Shown: positions 26,472 through 35,566 of the stretch, piece by piece
Layout: each line of letters opens with the position of its first letter
How positions within the stretch are numbered: position 1 is the stretch's first letter
Assembly: GCF_003710905.1 (NCBI RefSeq)
Contig: NZ_RHHV01000016.1
Coordinates: 49,259-113,258 of the forward strand
Reading direction: 5' to 3'
Source: Brevibacillus parabrevis
GTDB lineage: Bacteria; Bacillota; Bacilli; Brevibacillales; Brevibacillaceae
Length of the DNA: 64,000 nt
Made by a program: the position numbers and the translations under genes
Notes under the pieces: generated by a model
What the model was told of the DNA's origin: nothing
Databases searched by the model: none
Seen by the model: only the letters and a program-made list of their open reading frames with translations

Positions 26472-28199
26472 CTAGATGGCCGTTCCGGCTTTGTCCTTGG
26501 TCAGTTTGCTAGAGATGAACAACACGAGGATGATGACCACGATTTGCAAGACGCCATAGGCGCAAGCAGTTCCAAATTCAAAGCTGTACATGCGCTGGAA
26601 TACCGCGACAGACAGCGGAGTCGTTCGCGGGGTAAAAATCAGGATGGAAGCGACGAACTCCCCGATACACTGTACAAACGCCAGCAACGTTCCGGCGAGA
26701 ATCCCGCCAAGCGCCATCGGGAACACCACTCTCCTGAAGCTGTACCACCACGATGCGCCCAGATTGCGCGCGGCTTCCTCCACAGACGGGTCCATTTGCA
26801 GCAAGGTTGCCGATGTGGAACGGAAGACGAGCGGAAGGTGGCGCACAAAATACGCGAGCGGGATAATCCAGAATGTTCCGATCAGCACTTGCCCGAAGCT
26901 GAACGCCGTCGGCTCGCTGAACGCGGCAATCAGGTTAACCGCCACAACCGTACCAGGCAATGCCCAAGGCAGCATGATCAGCACGTCCAGAAGCGTTTTC
27001 CCGCGGAATTTGAGACGCACCATCGCATAGGCCGCCGCTACCCCGAACAGGACAATTCCGACAGAAGCAATCGCCGACAACTGCAAACTGTTCAAAATCG
27101 GACGCCATGTTTTGCTGTCCGTAAATAAGTCCATGTAATGATCCAAAGTGTATTGCGGAGGCAATATTTGCACCGTCCAGGTCCCATCCACCGAAAACGA
27201 GATGAGCACCAGCACGAGAATAGGCAGCATTAGAATGACCGTGCCGATAAACGACAGCACAATCGTTGTGTAACGGCCTGCTTTGCTCTTGATTTCCGTC
27301 CGGTGTACGCTCACGCCTTTGCTCAAGTTCTGATAATTGCGGGCGCCTTGATACCAGCGCATGATCAACAGAAACGCGATCGATACAATGGACAAAATCG
27401 TCGACTGCGCCGCCGCCATGTCGAGATCGCCATTCGTGCGGGACAAGTAAATTTGCATCGTCATCGTCCGGTCGATACCGAAGATGAGCGGTGCTGTGTA
27501 CGACGCCATGGAAATCATGAAAACGAGCAGTGAGGAAGCGACCATCGCTGGCGTAAGCATCGGCAAAATGATGCGCCGCCAGACGGTAAAGCGGTTTGCC
27601 CCGAGGCTTGCTGCCGCTTCTTCCAAAGAAGGATCAAGCCCTTTGATCGCGGCTGTCGCCGTCATGAAAAAGTAGGTGTACATCGTAAACGTATGGACGA
27701 CCACGACGCCCCAGATGCCTTTCAATGAAAACGGCACTTGGGCCAAGCCGAGCAACTCCTTGATCGCCCGCGGAAAAATTCCGCTCTCGCCGTACAGGAA
27801 CGTAAACGACAGAACGCCGATCAACGGAGGCAAAGCCATCGGCACCAGAGCCAGTACAGAAAGAATTTTGCGGCCCGGAAACTCGTACCGTTCCAACAAA
27901 AAGGCCATCGCCACCCCGACGATGCCGCAGGTGATGACACTCAGTACAGAAATATAGACGCTGGTCCACAGCGCTTCCAGATTGGCCGTATGCTCCAGGC
28001 TGAAAAAGCGCGTGTAGTTTTTCCACGTAATTTGCTCATCGACGCTGATACTGGCGACGAACGTCTGGAATAACGGATAAATGACATAAGCCAACAAAAT
28101 CAAAAAGAGTGGCGATACCAGCACATAGACGAAGGCGGGTGAAGCCGTGATGGACTTTCGTCTGGCCGATGTCGGCGCTTGCTGCAATTCTGCTCTCAA
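26472..28199 (-). CDS. ABC transporter permease, two fused domains (FbpB-type)
   Basis: A 575-residue membrane protein with two tandem binding-protein-dependent permease domains (about 12 helices). Each carries an EAA loop: SLEEAAASLGANRFTVWRRIILP and VEEAARNLGASWWYSFRRVVFP. The fused layout is typical of Fe3+, thiamine and 2-aminoethylphosphonate importers. The start is placed at TTG 28199 after AAGGGGGAA; the longer frame to 28349 would read through the ATPase gene. The neighbouring ATPase and lipoprotein complete the importer. Substrate unknown; the company of amino-sugar enzymes argues for an amino-sugar-containing or metal-chelated ligand. Confidence 0.85.
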   Translation of the reverse strand: MRAELQQAPTSARRKSITASPAFVYVLVSPLFLILLAYVIYPLFQTFVASISVDEQITWKNYTRFFSLEHTANLEALWTSVYISVLSVITCGIVGVAMAFLLERYEFPGRKILSVLALVPMALPPLIGVLSFTFLYGESGIFPRAIKELLGLAQVPFSLKGIWGVVVVHTFTMYTYFFMTATAAIKGLDPSLEEAAASLGANRFTVWRRIILPMLTPAMVASSLLVFMISMASYTAPLIFGIDRTMTMQIYLSRTNGDLDMAAAQSTILSIVSIAFLLIMRWYQGARNYQNLSKGVSVHRTEIKSKAGRYTTIVLSFIGTVILMLPILVLVLISFSVDGTWTVQILPPQYTLDHYMDLFTDSKTWRPILNSLQLSAIASVGIVLFGVAAAYAMVRLKFRGKTLLDVLIMLPWALPGTVVAVNLIAAFSEPTAFSFGQVLIGTFWIIPLAYFVRHLPLVFRSTSATLLQMDPSVEEAARNLGASWWYSFRRVVFPMALGGILAGTLLAFVQCIGEFVASILIFTPRTTPLSVAVFQRMYSFEFGTACAYGVLQIVVIILVLFISSKLTKDKAGTAI

Positions 28200-28213
28200 A
28201 AGCTTTTTCCCCC

Positions 28214-29290
28214 TTATCCGGCGAAATAGATGCTCTCCTTCGGTATGTGCAGTCCGATGGCGTCGCCGCGTTGCTTGATTGGACGGCCGAGGTTGATGGA
28301 CATGCTGCGCAAGTTTTCCTGACCTACTTCCGTCACGTAGTTCACGCATGCGCCAGTGAACTCGGACATGACGACCTTGCCTGTGACGATATTCGTTCCT
28401 GCTCCTTCGCTCTGCTCCTGGACGGATTCAGGACGGATGGACATGGTCACCTGCTCGCCGACTGCCAGCTTGGCGCGAGGCGACGCATTTTTGGCAAAAC
28501 CGCTGAGCACTTGTCCCGAGGAGATGCGCACTTGCACTTCATCCCGGTCGATGCCGACCACAGTCCCTTCCCACAAATTCGTCTCCCCGATAAACGAAGC
28601 GACGAAACGGTTCACCGGACGATGGTAAATCTCGTGCGGAGTACCGATCTGCTGCACTTCTCCGCCCTGCATGACCATGATTCTGTCCGACATGGACATC
28701 GCTTCAGCCTGGTCATGCGTCACGTATATCGTCGTAATCCCCAACTCCAGCTGAAGCCGTTTGATTTCAAAACGCGTCTCTTCTCTCAGCTTGGCGTCCA
28801 GATTGGACAGCGGCTCATCCAACAGCAGAATCTGCGGCTCGATGACCAGCGCCCGTGCCAGCGCCACCCGTTGCTGTTGCCCACCGGAAAGCTGGTCGAT
28901 GCGCCGCTCGCCATAGCCTTCCAGTCGAACCAGCTTCATGATCCGCTCCACGCGCTCTTTCGTTTCTGCCTTGTTCACAGAACGCACCTGCAAGCCGAAC
29001 GCGATATTTTCAAAAACGGTCATGTGCGGGAAAAGCGCATAGTTTTGGAACACCATGCCTGTATTGCGCTTGTGGGGCGGAACGGAGGTAACCTCCTGGG
29101 AACCGAAGCGGATTTGCCCTGCTGTCGGGTAATAAAAGCCGGCAATCATCCGCAAGGTAGTCGTTTTGCCGCAACCACTCGGACCGAGAAACGTAAAAAA
29201 TTCACCTGATTCGATGTGAATGTGGACGTCTTCTACCCCTTTTGCATTGCCAAACTTTTTGTGGACGTGATCAAGTGTTACGCTGCTCAT
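28214..29290 (-). CDS. ABC transporter ATPase (Fe3+/polyamine/AEP family)
   Basis: A 358-residue nucleotide-binding subunit with Walker A GPSGCGKTT (about residue 36), signature LSGGQQQRVALARAL, Walker B ILLLDEPLSNLD and the H-loop VTHDQAEA. A C-terminal TOBE-like region (about 270-358) is typical of FbpC/PotA-type proteins. It powers uptake through the fused permease. It follows the solute-binding gene across a strong hairpin, and its own AAGGAGG site lies before ATG 29290. Confidence 0.9.
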   Translation of the reverse strand: MSSVTLDHVHKKFGNAKGVEDVHIHIESGEFFTFLGPSGCGKTTTLRMIAGFYYPTAGQIRFGSQEVTSVPPHKRNTGMVFQNYALFPHMTVFENIAFGLQVRSVNKAETKERVERIMKLVRLEGYGERRIDQLSGGQQQRVALARALVIEPQILLLDEPLSNLDAKLREETRFEIKRLQLELGITTIYVTHDQAEAMSMSDRIMVMQGGEVQQIGTPHEIYHRPVNRFVASFIGETNLWEGTVVGIDRDEVQVRISSGQVLSGFAKNASPRAKLAVGEQVTMSIRPESVQEQSEGAGTNIVTGKVVMSEFTGACVNYVTEVGQENLRSMSINLGRPIKQRGDAIGLHIPKESIYFAG

Positions 29291-29352
29291 CAGGTTTTGT
29301 TTCCTCCTTCATGGCCATTCCTGGCTGCTTGGCCTAAGACGTTGGCATAAGC

Positions 29353-29388
29353 GACTAGACGGAAAGGAACGCTCCTTCCCGTCTAGTC
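29353..29388 (-). promoter_or_regulatory. Intercistronic hairpin after the binding-protein gene
   Basis: GACTAGACGG..AAGGA pairs with TCCTTCCCGTCTAGTC in a near-perfect 15-bp stem. It has no T-run on the minus strand. It probably protects the upstream lipoprotein mRNA and sets a higher level of binding protein than of ATPase and permease. Confidence 0.65.
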
Positions 29389-29397
29389 TGTTGCGAG

Positions 29398-30528
29398 TTA
29401 CTTCTTGCCTTTGCCCTTGATGTTTTCATCCCAGTGCTGCATCCATTCTTTCTCTTTGGCAGCCATGACAGCCCAGTCGAGTTCGAGTGGTTTCAGCTCC
29501 AGGTTTTTCATGAAGTCTGGCAATTCATCCTTGCTGATATCCGTGCGGGCCGGGAACTGGAAGCGCTCCTTCGCCAATTGGGAAGCAATCTCAGGACTCA
29601 TCAAAAATTCCATAAAGTTTTTCGCTGCATCGAGGTTTTTCGCGCCTTTGACGAGAGCGATACCGTCTACGAGGATCGGCGCTCCGCTCTTTGGATAGAT
29701 GAAGTCGTACGGATGGTTGTTCTTTTTGCTTTGGAGCAGAACATCTTGCAGGTTCCACAAGGAAATGACGCCCTCTTGACGGTCAAGCTTCAGGTAGAGG
29801 TTGGTCGGGTCTTGCGTGTACTCTTTCGTGTTGGCATCCAGCTTTGTCAGCCATTCGTAGCCTTTTTCCGGCGTATCTGCACCTTGGCGGAAAATCATCG
29901 CGGAGTAGATCGTCCGCATCGTGCCGGATGGCAAAACGTTGCGGATGACGATTTTGTCCTTGAATTTCGGATCGAGCAGCTCATCCCAGTCTTGCGGAGC
30001 TTCTTCCGGCTTGAGCGCCTGCGAGTTGTACATGATGACCTCTGGCAAAAGCATCTCGCCGTACCAGCGATCTTCCTTGTCTTTGTACAGGTCAGGAATC
30101 TTGTCGGCAAAAGTCGGCTTGTACGGCTCCAGCAATCCTTCGTCGGCCGCTGTGCTCAGAGCAGACTGTGTGCCGCCCCACCAGAAGTCAGCTTGCGGGT
30201 TCGCTTTTTCCGCGCGTACGCGCTCCAAAATTTGCTGAGCGCCCATTTCGAGCGTTTCCACTTCAATATTCGGATACTTTTCCTTGAACTTTGGCAGCAC
30301 GATCTCAAAGATGTTTTTATCCCGTCCGGTGTAAATAACCAGCTTTTGCGGTTCACCGGATGGAGCCGGAGTTTGCGCAGCTGGCTGCGAGCCCGTTTGG
30401 CCGCCTGCGCCGTTGTCGGCAGGCTTTGCTTCCTGTCCTCCACCTGAGCACGCGGCCACAGTCAGAGCCAAGGAGCTGGCGAATACGCCTTTCATCCATG
30501 ATTTCAGCTTGTGATTGACCTTTTTCAA
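29398..30528 (-). CDS. Extracellular solute-binding lipoprotein (Fe3+/AEP type)
   Basis: A 376-residue type-2 periplasmic-binding-fold lipoprotein with lipobox LTVAAC near residue 20 and a Gly/Ala/Pro/Gln linker. The mature domain opens LVIYTGRDKNIFEIVLPKF, a hallmark of the iron(III)/aminoethylphosphonate/putrescine binding family. It would capture the ligand at the outer face of the membrane for the fused permease. The start is TTG 30528, preceded by AGAGGGGGAG; the frame upstream of it lacks a ribosome site. The ligand-binding tyrosines of true FbpA proteins cannot be assigned with confidence. Confidence 0.85.
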   Translation of the reverse strand: MKKVNHKLKSWMKGVFASSLALTVAACSGGGQEAKPADNGAGGQTGSQPAAQTPAPSGEPQKLVIYTGRDKNIFEIVLPKFKEKYPNIEVETLEMGAQQILERVRAEKANPQADFWWGGTQSALSTAADEGLLEPYKPTFADKIPDLYKDKEDRWYGEMLLPEVIMYNSQALKPEEAPQDWDELLDPKFKDKIVIRNVLPSGTMRTIYSAMIFRQGADTPEKGYEWLTKLDANTKEYTQDPTNLYLKLDRQEGVISLWNLQDVLLQSKKNNHPYDFIYPKSGAPILVDGIALVKGAKNLDAAKNFMEFLMSPEIASQLAKERFQFPARTDISKDELPDFMKNLELKPLELDWAVMAAKEKEWMQHWDENIKGKGKK

Positions 30529-30550
30529 AACTGACTCCCCCTCTTTTTTC

Positions 30551-31729
30551 TCACTCTTTGTCAAGCAGTCGTGTGAACGGAAACGCTTCCAATACACTGT
30601 GGACGGCACCAATCAAACCTGCTCGCTCCCCCAGAGCAGCCTTTTCGAGACAAGGCACCTCTGGCACCCACTCGGTCAGCCAATCGTGAATTTGCTTCAC
30701 CCCTTCATCATCGACGTGGACCATCTCTCCGCTCAAAATCAGGATTTCCGGGTTCAAAATGCTGATGATATTCGCCATGCCGTAAGCCCAATGCCGATAC
30801 ACTTCCTGCAAAAGCGCTTTCGCTTCGCTGTTTTGTTTGGCACAAAGCATGAGCTGTTCTATGACACTCGACCCTTCCTGAAGGTCAGAGAGAAATCCCT
30901 TTGCCTGCTGCGCGATTCCCGGTATGGAAAAATTCGTCTCAAACACTCCGGACGCGCCATTCGGGCGGTTATGTACCGGACCGATCATCATGAAGCCGAT
31001 CTCGCCTGCTGCTTCCCGACTCCCCCGGTAAAACTGTCCATCCAGGATGATCCCCGCACCAATGCCCGTTCCCACATACATGTAGACGACGTTGGAATGG
31101 CCAGTGCCTGCTCCGCGAACGTATTCGCCCAAAGTCATCATGTTTACATCGTTGTCGATGATGACGGGCAGCCCCAGTCGCGACTCGATGGTTTGCAATA
31201 TCGGCGACCCCATCCAGCCCGTACTCGGCGAAAAGCTGACCGTACCGCTTCCCCGCTGCGTGACCCCTTGCAATCCCACTCCCATGCCAAGCAGTCGCTC
31301 GCGCGGAATCCCGCTCTCGGCAAGCAAGCGATCCAAACCTGCTGCCAAATCCTCGATGACGGTCTCCCCGTTCGCCGGCTGCGCCAGTCGCTTGCGATGA
31401 CGGGCGAGAAACTCCCCCTTCATATCCGCAATCGCCATGTCCAGTATCGACCCTTCGAAGATCGCTCCAGCAATCGCATAAGCCTGGTAATTGTATTCCA
31501 AAAGAATCGGCTTGCGGCCGCCTTTGGAATCCCCCATGCCGACCTCTTGCAGCAATCCTTCCTGAATCATTTCATCGACCAAAGCGGAGACGCACGGACG
31601 GCTGAGCAGTGTCTGCTTGGAAATATCGGCGCGGGAAATCTGACCGTGTTGGATGACCTGTTGCAAAACTTCTTCCTTGTTCAGTTTCTTTACGAGTTTA
31701 CTGTTGCCTGTTTTTCTGGGAGCTCGCAC
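30551..31729 (-). CDS. ROK-family transcriptional repressor (NagC/XylR type)
   Basis: A 392-residue regulator with an N-terminal winged helix (LNKEEVLQQVIQHGQISRADISKQTLLSRPCVSALV) and a ROK sugar-binding domain containing VGTGIGAGIILDGQFYRG and GEIGFMMIG. The cysteine cluster CxCGxxGCxE that binds zinc in most ROK proteins is replaced by NRPNGASGVFE, which is unusual. GTG 31729 is chosen as start. A sigma-A promoter and an operator palindrome lie immediately upstream, suggesting autorepression and control of the whole nine-gene operon by a sugar-type inducer. Confidence 0.85.
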   Translation of the reverse strand: MRAPRKTGNSKLVKKLNKEEVLQQVIQHGQISRADISKQTLLSRPCVSALVDEMIQEGLLQEVGMGDSKGGRKPILLEYNYQAYAIAGAIFEGSILDMAIADMKGEFLARHRKRLAQPANGETVIEDLAAGLDRLLAESGIPRERLLGMGVGLQGVTQRGSGTVSFSPSTGWMGSPILQTIESRLGLPVIIDNDVNMMTLGEYVRGAGTGHSNVVYMYVGTGIGAGIILDGQFYRGSREAAGEIGFMMIGPVHNRPNGASGVFETNFSIPGIAQQAKGFLSDLQEGSSVIEQLMLCAKQNSEAKALLQEVYRHWAYGMANIISILNPEILILSGEMVHVDDEGVKQIHDWLTEWVPEVPCLEKAALGERAGLIGAVHSVLEAFPFTRLLDKE

Positions 31730-31753
31730 GCCTTTACAATCACCACCACAGCA

Positions 31754-31813
31754 GTTAGTTAACTTTACTAACAAAGATAACCAAATTATACCTACGCCCA
31801 TTCAAATAGTCAA
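31754..31813 (-). promoter_or_regulatory. Sigma-A promoter and ROK operator of the nine-gene operon
   Basis: On the minus strand TTGACT (31808-31813) and TATAAT (31785-31790) are separated by exactly 17 bases. Just downstream is the dyad GTTAGT-N7-ACTAAC (31754-31772), placed where a bound repressor would block transcription. Its arms resemble the TTAGT/ACTAA operators of XylR-type ROK repressors. Confidence 0.8.
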
Positions 31814-31906
31814 ACAATTTACATTTGTTCCTCAGATATTTTCTGGATTTTTTACTTTATATCTCCTTTTGTACATGTAACTTCAATTTCAGTGAACAAA
31901 AAGCAC

Positions 31907-31935
31907 AAAAAAGACACCTCTGCTCTGGAGGTGTC
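31907..31935 (-). terminator. Terminator after the P450 gene
   Basis: GACACCTC / GAGGTGTC with a 7-base loop is followed on the minus strand by TTTTTTG. It separates the LysR-P450 unit from the ROK operon promoter. Confidence 0.8.
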
Positions 31936-31995
31936 TGCTCTTGCCCCGTTTTCTTGGCTGCCGTCCGCAAGCAAAATCGGTTTGTCTCCCACGTC

Positions 31996-33297
31996 TCAAC
32001 GGGTTTGAAACGTCACGGGAAAACTCTCCACGCCAAAAACAATCGGACTCGGAATCGGAGTCAGCGCTGTTTTTGGCGATGCGATCTCGTGCAGCGAAGA
32101 CAAAATCCTGTCCAAGGCAATCTGCCCTTCCAGCCGGGCGAGAGGCGCTCCCAGGCAAAAGTGAATGCCGAAGCCAAAGCTGAGATGGGCATTCGGCTTG
32201 CGGTCAGGCAAAAACAAATCCGGCTGCTCGAACTTGCTCTCGTCGCGATTGCCCGATACGACCCAGGAGACGACCTGCTGGCCCGCTGCGATCTTTTGTC
32301 CGCCGATTTCCACATCTTCCACTGCGCGGCGGCCGACCACAACGAACGGAGGATAGTAGCGCAGCGTCTCCTCGATCGTCGATTTGACCAGCTCCCTGTC
32401 TTGGCGCACTCGCTCCTGGATGTCCGGCTGCTCGGTCATGACGCGAATCGTGTTCGTGATCAGATTGGTCGTAGATTCGTTGCCTGCGACCAGCAGCAAA
32501 ATACAGAAGCGCAATACTTCCTCTTCGTTCAGCCGCTCTCCGTCGATTTCGGCAGCGAGCAAGGCGGAGATGAGATCATCTTTTGGATCAGCCCGCCGCT
32601 CGGCCAATATCGCCCGAAAGTAGTGGAACAGCTCTGCTTCCGCTTTTTCCTTGTCCTTGTGCATCTGGATAAGAGCCTCGTCTGTATCGGCTTCCGCTCC
32701 TTTGACCATCGTATCGGACCAATCCTTGAACAATCTGCGGTCTTTTGGCGGAACGCCGAGCAGCTCGGCAATGACAATTACAGGCAGCGGATAAGCAAAA
32801 TCGCGCACCAAATCCATTTCCCGCTTGTCCTTGACCATGTCGAGAAGCTCCGTGACGATCGAGTCAATGCGCGGGGTCAAATCGGAAATCGCTTTGGGCG
32901 TAAACGCCTTGTTCACGAGATTGCGCATCTGGGTATGCTTCGGCTGATCCATCGTTAGCACCGTTTCTTTTTTCGCATCCGCGATCCTTTTGGAGGAAAA
33001 CGTCGTGTGATCCTTCAAAATTCGCTGAATGTCGTCGTAGCGAAACACATCCCACGTCTGGCGGTTTTCATCGTAGCGGACAGGAGTTTCTGCGCGCAGG
33101 CGGCGAAAAATCGGGAACGGATGAAGCCGATCCTCTTCGCGCACCAGCTCCTTCATGTAAATGCTGTTGGCATAGCGCACAGGCGCTTGATCCTTGTTCG
33201 TAACAATCAGCTCCTTGCTGTTTCTGGTTCTGCTGCAACACAAGCTCCCAGAAATTATGCCCGTTGCCAATTCAAAACATGTAAAGGCGTCCGCCAC
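31996..33297 (-). CDS. Cytochrome P450 (CYP107/109-like)
   Basis: A bacterial class-I P450. It has the I-helix oxygen motif LLVAGNESTTN, the K-helix ExxR (IEETLRYYPP) and the haem-binding loop FGFGIHFCLGAPLAR with the cysteine ligand at about residue 381. It hydroxylates an unknown small molecule using an external ferredoxin/reductase, none of which is visible nearby. The start is uncertain. The longest frame opens at GTG 33297, ten bases past the LysR gene, but the conserved domain begins near APVRYANSIYMKEL and TTG/ATT codons downstream have better ribosome sites. It is probably co-transcribed with the LysR gene. Confidence 0.85.
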   Translation of the reverse strand: MADAFTCFELATGIISGSLCCSRTRNSKELIVTNKDQAPVRYANSIYMKELVREEDRLHPFPIFRRLRAETPVRYDENRQTWDVFRYDDIQRILKDHTTFSSKRIADAKKETVLTMDQPKHTQMRNLVNKAFTPKAISDLTPRIDSIVTELLDMVKDKREMDLVRDFAYPLPVIVIAELLGVPPKDRRLFKDWSDTMVKGAEADTDEALIQMHKDKEKAEAELFHYFRAILAERRADPKDDLISALLAAEIDGERLNEEEVLRFCILLLVAGNESTTNLITNTIRVMTEQPDIQERVRQDRELVKSTIEETLRYYPPFVVVGRRAVEDVEIGGQKIAAGQQVVSWVVSGNRDESKFEQPDLFLPDRKPNAHLSFGFGIHFCLGAPLARLEGQIALDRILSSLHEIASPKTALTPIPSPIVFGVESFPVTFQTR

Positions 33298-33306
33298 TCA
33301 TCCGGC

Positions 33307-34188
33307 CTACTCTTCCCGCACCGAAAGCCACACGTCTTTTACCAGCTCCATGAACGTTTGAATCGCTGGTTCGTCGCGCCGCCGCTCCAGACAGACGAGC
33401 GAAGTTTCCGCCTTTTTGGAAAAACGGTACAACTCGACAAGCTCGCCCGTTCGCAGCTCCCCCTCCACCAGCGCCGTACTGAGCAAGGCGACGCCCGTCT
33501 GATTGAGCACAGAGCGCTTGATCGTCTCCTCGCTGCTGCACTTGATGACAGAGGGCGGGACGTAGCTGATCTCCAGCAGACACTCCGTAATGAAGCCATC
33601 GAGATTACACCCTTCCTGATAGGACAAAAACGGGAATTGCGTCAGCGTTTCCGTCATCGAACGGCCCTGCACCATATCCGGCGCAGCAACGAGAGCAAAT
33701 TCCTCTAAATCGACGACCATGGAATAAATCCCCTGCTGCGTACTGGTTCCGGCAATAATCCCGATGTCCGCTGCGTGGGCGCGAATTTTTTTCAACGCTT
33801 CCTGACTCGTGCACGAGATGACCTGCAAGTTCACTTGGGGATGTGTCTCCACATAAGCCTTGAGCATTTGCGGCATGTACTGGGTACAGTAAAATTCGGG
33901 CGCGGCCACCACGAGCGGGCCGACAGGCAGATGCAGGTGGTTCAGCCCCTCCTCCATGCGCAACAGGACAGAAAAAAGCTGATCGGTATGCTGCTTCACC
34001 AGCTTCCCTGCCGGGGTCAAAAAGGTGCGCTTGCCGACGCGGTTCAAAAGCGGATGCCCCAGCTCCCGCTCCAGTGCCTGAATCTGCAAAGTAATCGTCG
34101 GCTGGCTGTACCCGAGCAGCTCGGCAGCCTTCGTCAAGTTCAAATGCTCCGCTACGACCTGAAACGTTTTCAAATTCCGCAGCTCCAT
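33307..34188 (-). CDS. LysR-family transcriptional regulator
   Basis: A 293-residue LysR protein. Residues 1-60 form the winged helix (MELRNLKTFQVVAEHLNLTKAAELLGYSQPTITLQIQALE) and the rest a two-lobed effector-binding domain. ATG 34188 is used; a GTG at 34197 is an alternative with GGGGGAGA nearby. It lies directly before the P450 gene and about 200 bases after an aminotransferase gene, all on the same strand. The P450 is the likely target. Confidence 0.85.
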   Translation of the reverse strand: MELRNLKTFQVVAEHLNLTKAAELLGYSQPTITLQIQALERELGHPLLNRVGKRTFLTPAGKLVKQHTDQLFSVLLRMEEGLNHLHLPVGPLVVAAPEFYCTQYMPQMLKAYVETHPQVNLQVISCTSQEALKKIRAHAADIGIIAGTSTQQGIYSMVVDLEEFALVAAPDMVQGRSMTETLTQFPFLSYQEGCNLDGFITECLLEISYVPPSVIKCSSEETIKRSVLNQTGVALLSTALVEGELRTGELVELYRFSKKAETSLVCLERRRDEPAIQTFMELVKDVWLSVREE

Positions 34189-34385
34189 GCCTTGCACCAC
34201 TCTCCCCCGCTTCTTCGTCTATACGGAAAAGTGTAGCCGAGAGTGGACGTGAAGTTCAACCTGCACAGTGCACAGAGCACTACTATGAATAACGGGATAC
34301 GCTCCCCGCCAGCTTGGCGGCGTCCCCATTGCTGCCGCTTGCAATCGTCAGCACCTTTTTTCCAGGCAAGCAATCCGCTTATCGC

Positions 34386-35507
34386 CTAGCTTCTCTCCCG
34401 CAAAAACTTCGAGACTTGCGCCAAACCCGCCTGGAGCACCTCTGTGTCGCAAGCGTACCCGATCCGCACCCAGCCTTCCATGTCAAAGCAGCTTCCCGGC
34501 GTCAAAAACGCGCCTGTCGCACGGAACAGCTCGATGCAAAACGCTTCCGACGGCATATCCAGCTCGTATTTGAGCATGGCGGTCGTTCCCGCTTTTGGCT
34601 TGACGTAAGAGATGAGCGGTTCCGCCGCCACCCACTCGTCCAAAATTTGCAGGTTGTCCCGCACGATTTTCAGATTGCGCTCCATGATCTTGTCCCTGTT
34701 TTTCAGCGCATGAACCGCCAGCATGTCGTCGAGCATCCCGCAGCTGATCGTCGTGTAATCGCGGTGCGAGAAGCAGTTTTTGATGACGTCGAGGGGCGCG
34801 GCGATCCAGCCCAGGCGCAAGCCGGCCAGCGAAAATACTTTTGACATGCTGCTCGTCGCAATCCCTTTTTCATACAAATCTACGATAGACGGAACCTCGA
34901 TCTCCGGGTCCTGATGCAAATGGCGATACACCTCGTCACACAACACGTAAGCGTCGACCGAACGGGCAATCTCCACAATTTCGCGCAACGTCACCTCATC
35001 CATCAGCGCACCGGACGGGTTGTTCGGATTGTTGATGCAAATCAGCTTGGTCTTGTCTGTGACAAGCGTGCGCAGTTCATCCAGGTCAGGCAAAAACTGC
35101 TTCTCCGGCACCAGTCGCAGCAGCTTCACCTCAGCGCCGAACGACGCAGGCACTTCGTAAATCTGCTGATAAGTCGGGTGGACAGAGACGACTTCATCGC
35201 CAGGGCCGACCAGCGAAAACAGCGCAAGAAAATTGGCTCCGATCGCTCCGTTCATCACCAAAATATTGTCCGGCGTCAGCGTCTTGTACATGCCCGCGAC
35301 GAGACTGCGGAACTCAGGCGAGCCTTCGATGTGGCCGTACGTCAGCTTCTTTTGCGCCATCTCGGCAAAAAAATCGGCCGGCTCTGCCGACAGGCGAATC
35401 AGCTCTTCCACGGTCAGGGAGTCCACACACGTTTCCGCGATGTTGTAGACCGCTTCCAGCTCGTAGGCATTCATCCATTCTTCTACTTTAAACGGGGCAA
35501 TTCTCAT
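34386..35507 (-). CDS. PLP-dependent class I/II aminotransferase
   Basis: A 373-residue fold-type-I aminotransferase. It has NNPNNPSGA (159-167), the PLP-contact pair Asp191/Tyr194 in LCDEVYRH, the Schiff-base lysine Lys223 in TSSMSKVFSLAGLRLGW and the carboxylate arginine in WVRIGYA. The likely reaction is transfer of an amino group between an amino acid and a 2-oxo acid. GGAGAGG stands before ATG 35507. It follows an ornithine-cyclodeaminase-like gene by 59 bases and probably shares its transcript, suggesting joint breakdown of an amino acid. Confidence 0.85.
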   Translation of the reverse strand: MRIAPFKVEEWMNAYELEAVYNIAETCVDSLTVEELIRLSAEPADFFAEMAQKKLTYGHIEGSPEFRSLVAGMYKTLTPDNILVMNGAIGANFLALFSLVGPGDEVVSVHPTYQQIYEVPASFGAEVKLLRLVPEKQFLPDLDELRTLVTDKTKLICINNPNNPSGALMDEVTLREIVEIARSVDAYVLCDEVYRHLHQDPEIEVPSIVDLYEKGIATSSMSKVFSLAGLRLGWIAAPLDVIKNCFSHRDYTTISCGMLDDMLAVHALKNRDKIMERNLKIVRDNLQILDEWVAAEPLISYVKPKAGTTAMLKYELDMPSEAFCIELFRATGAFLTPGSCFDMEGWVRIGYACDTEVLQAGLAQVSKFLRERS

Positions 35508-35566
35508 CTTTGACCTCTCCTTCGGTTGTTCCGTGCATTTCCGTGTGTATGGATCGCAAGCTGCTA

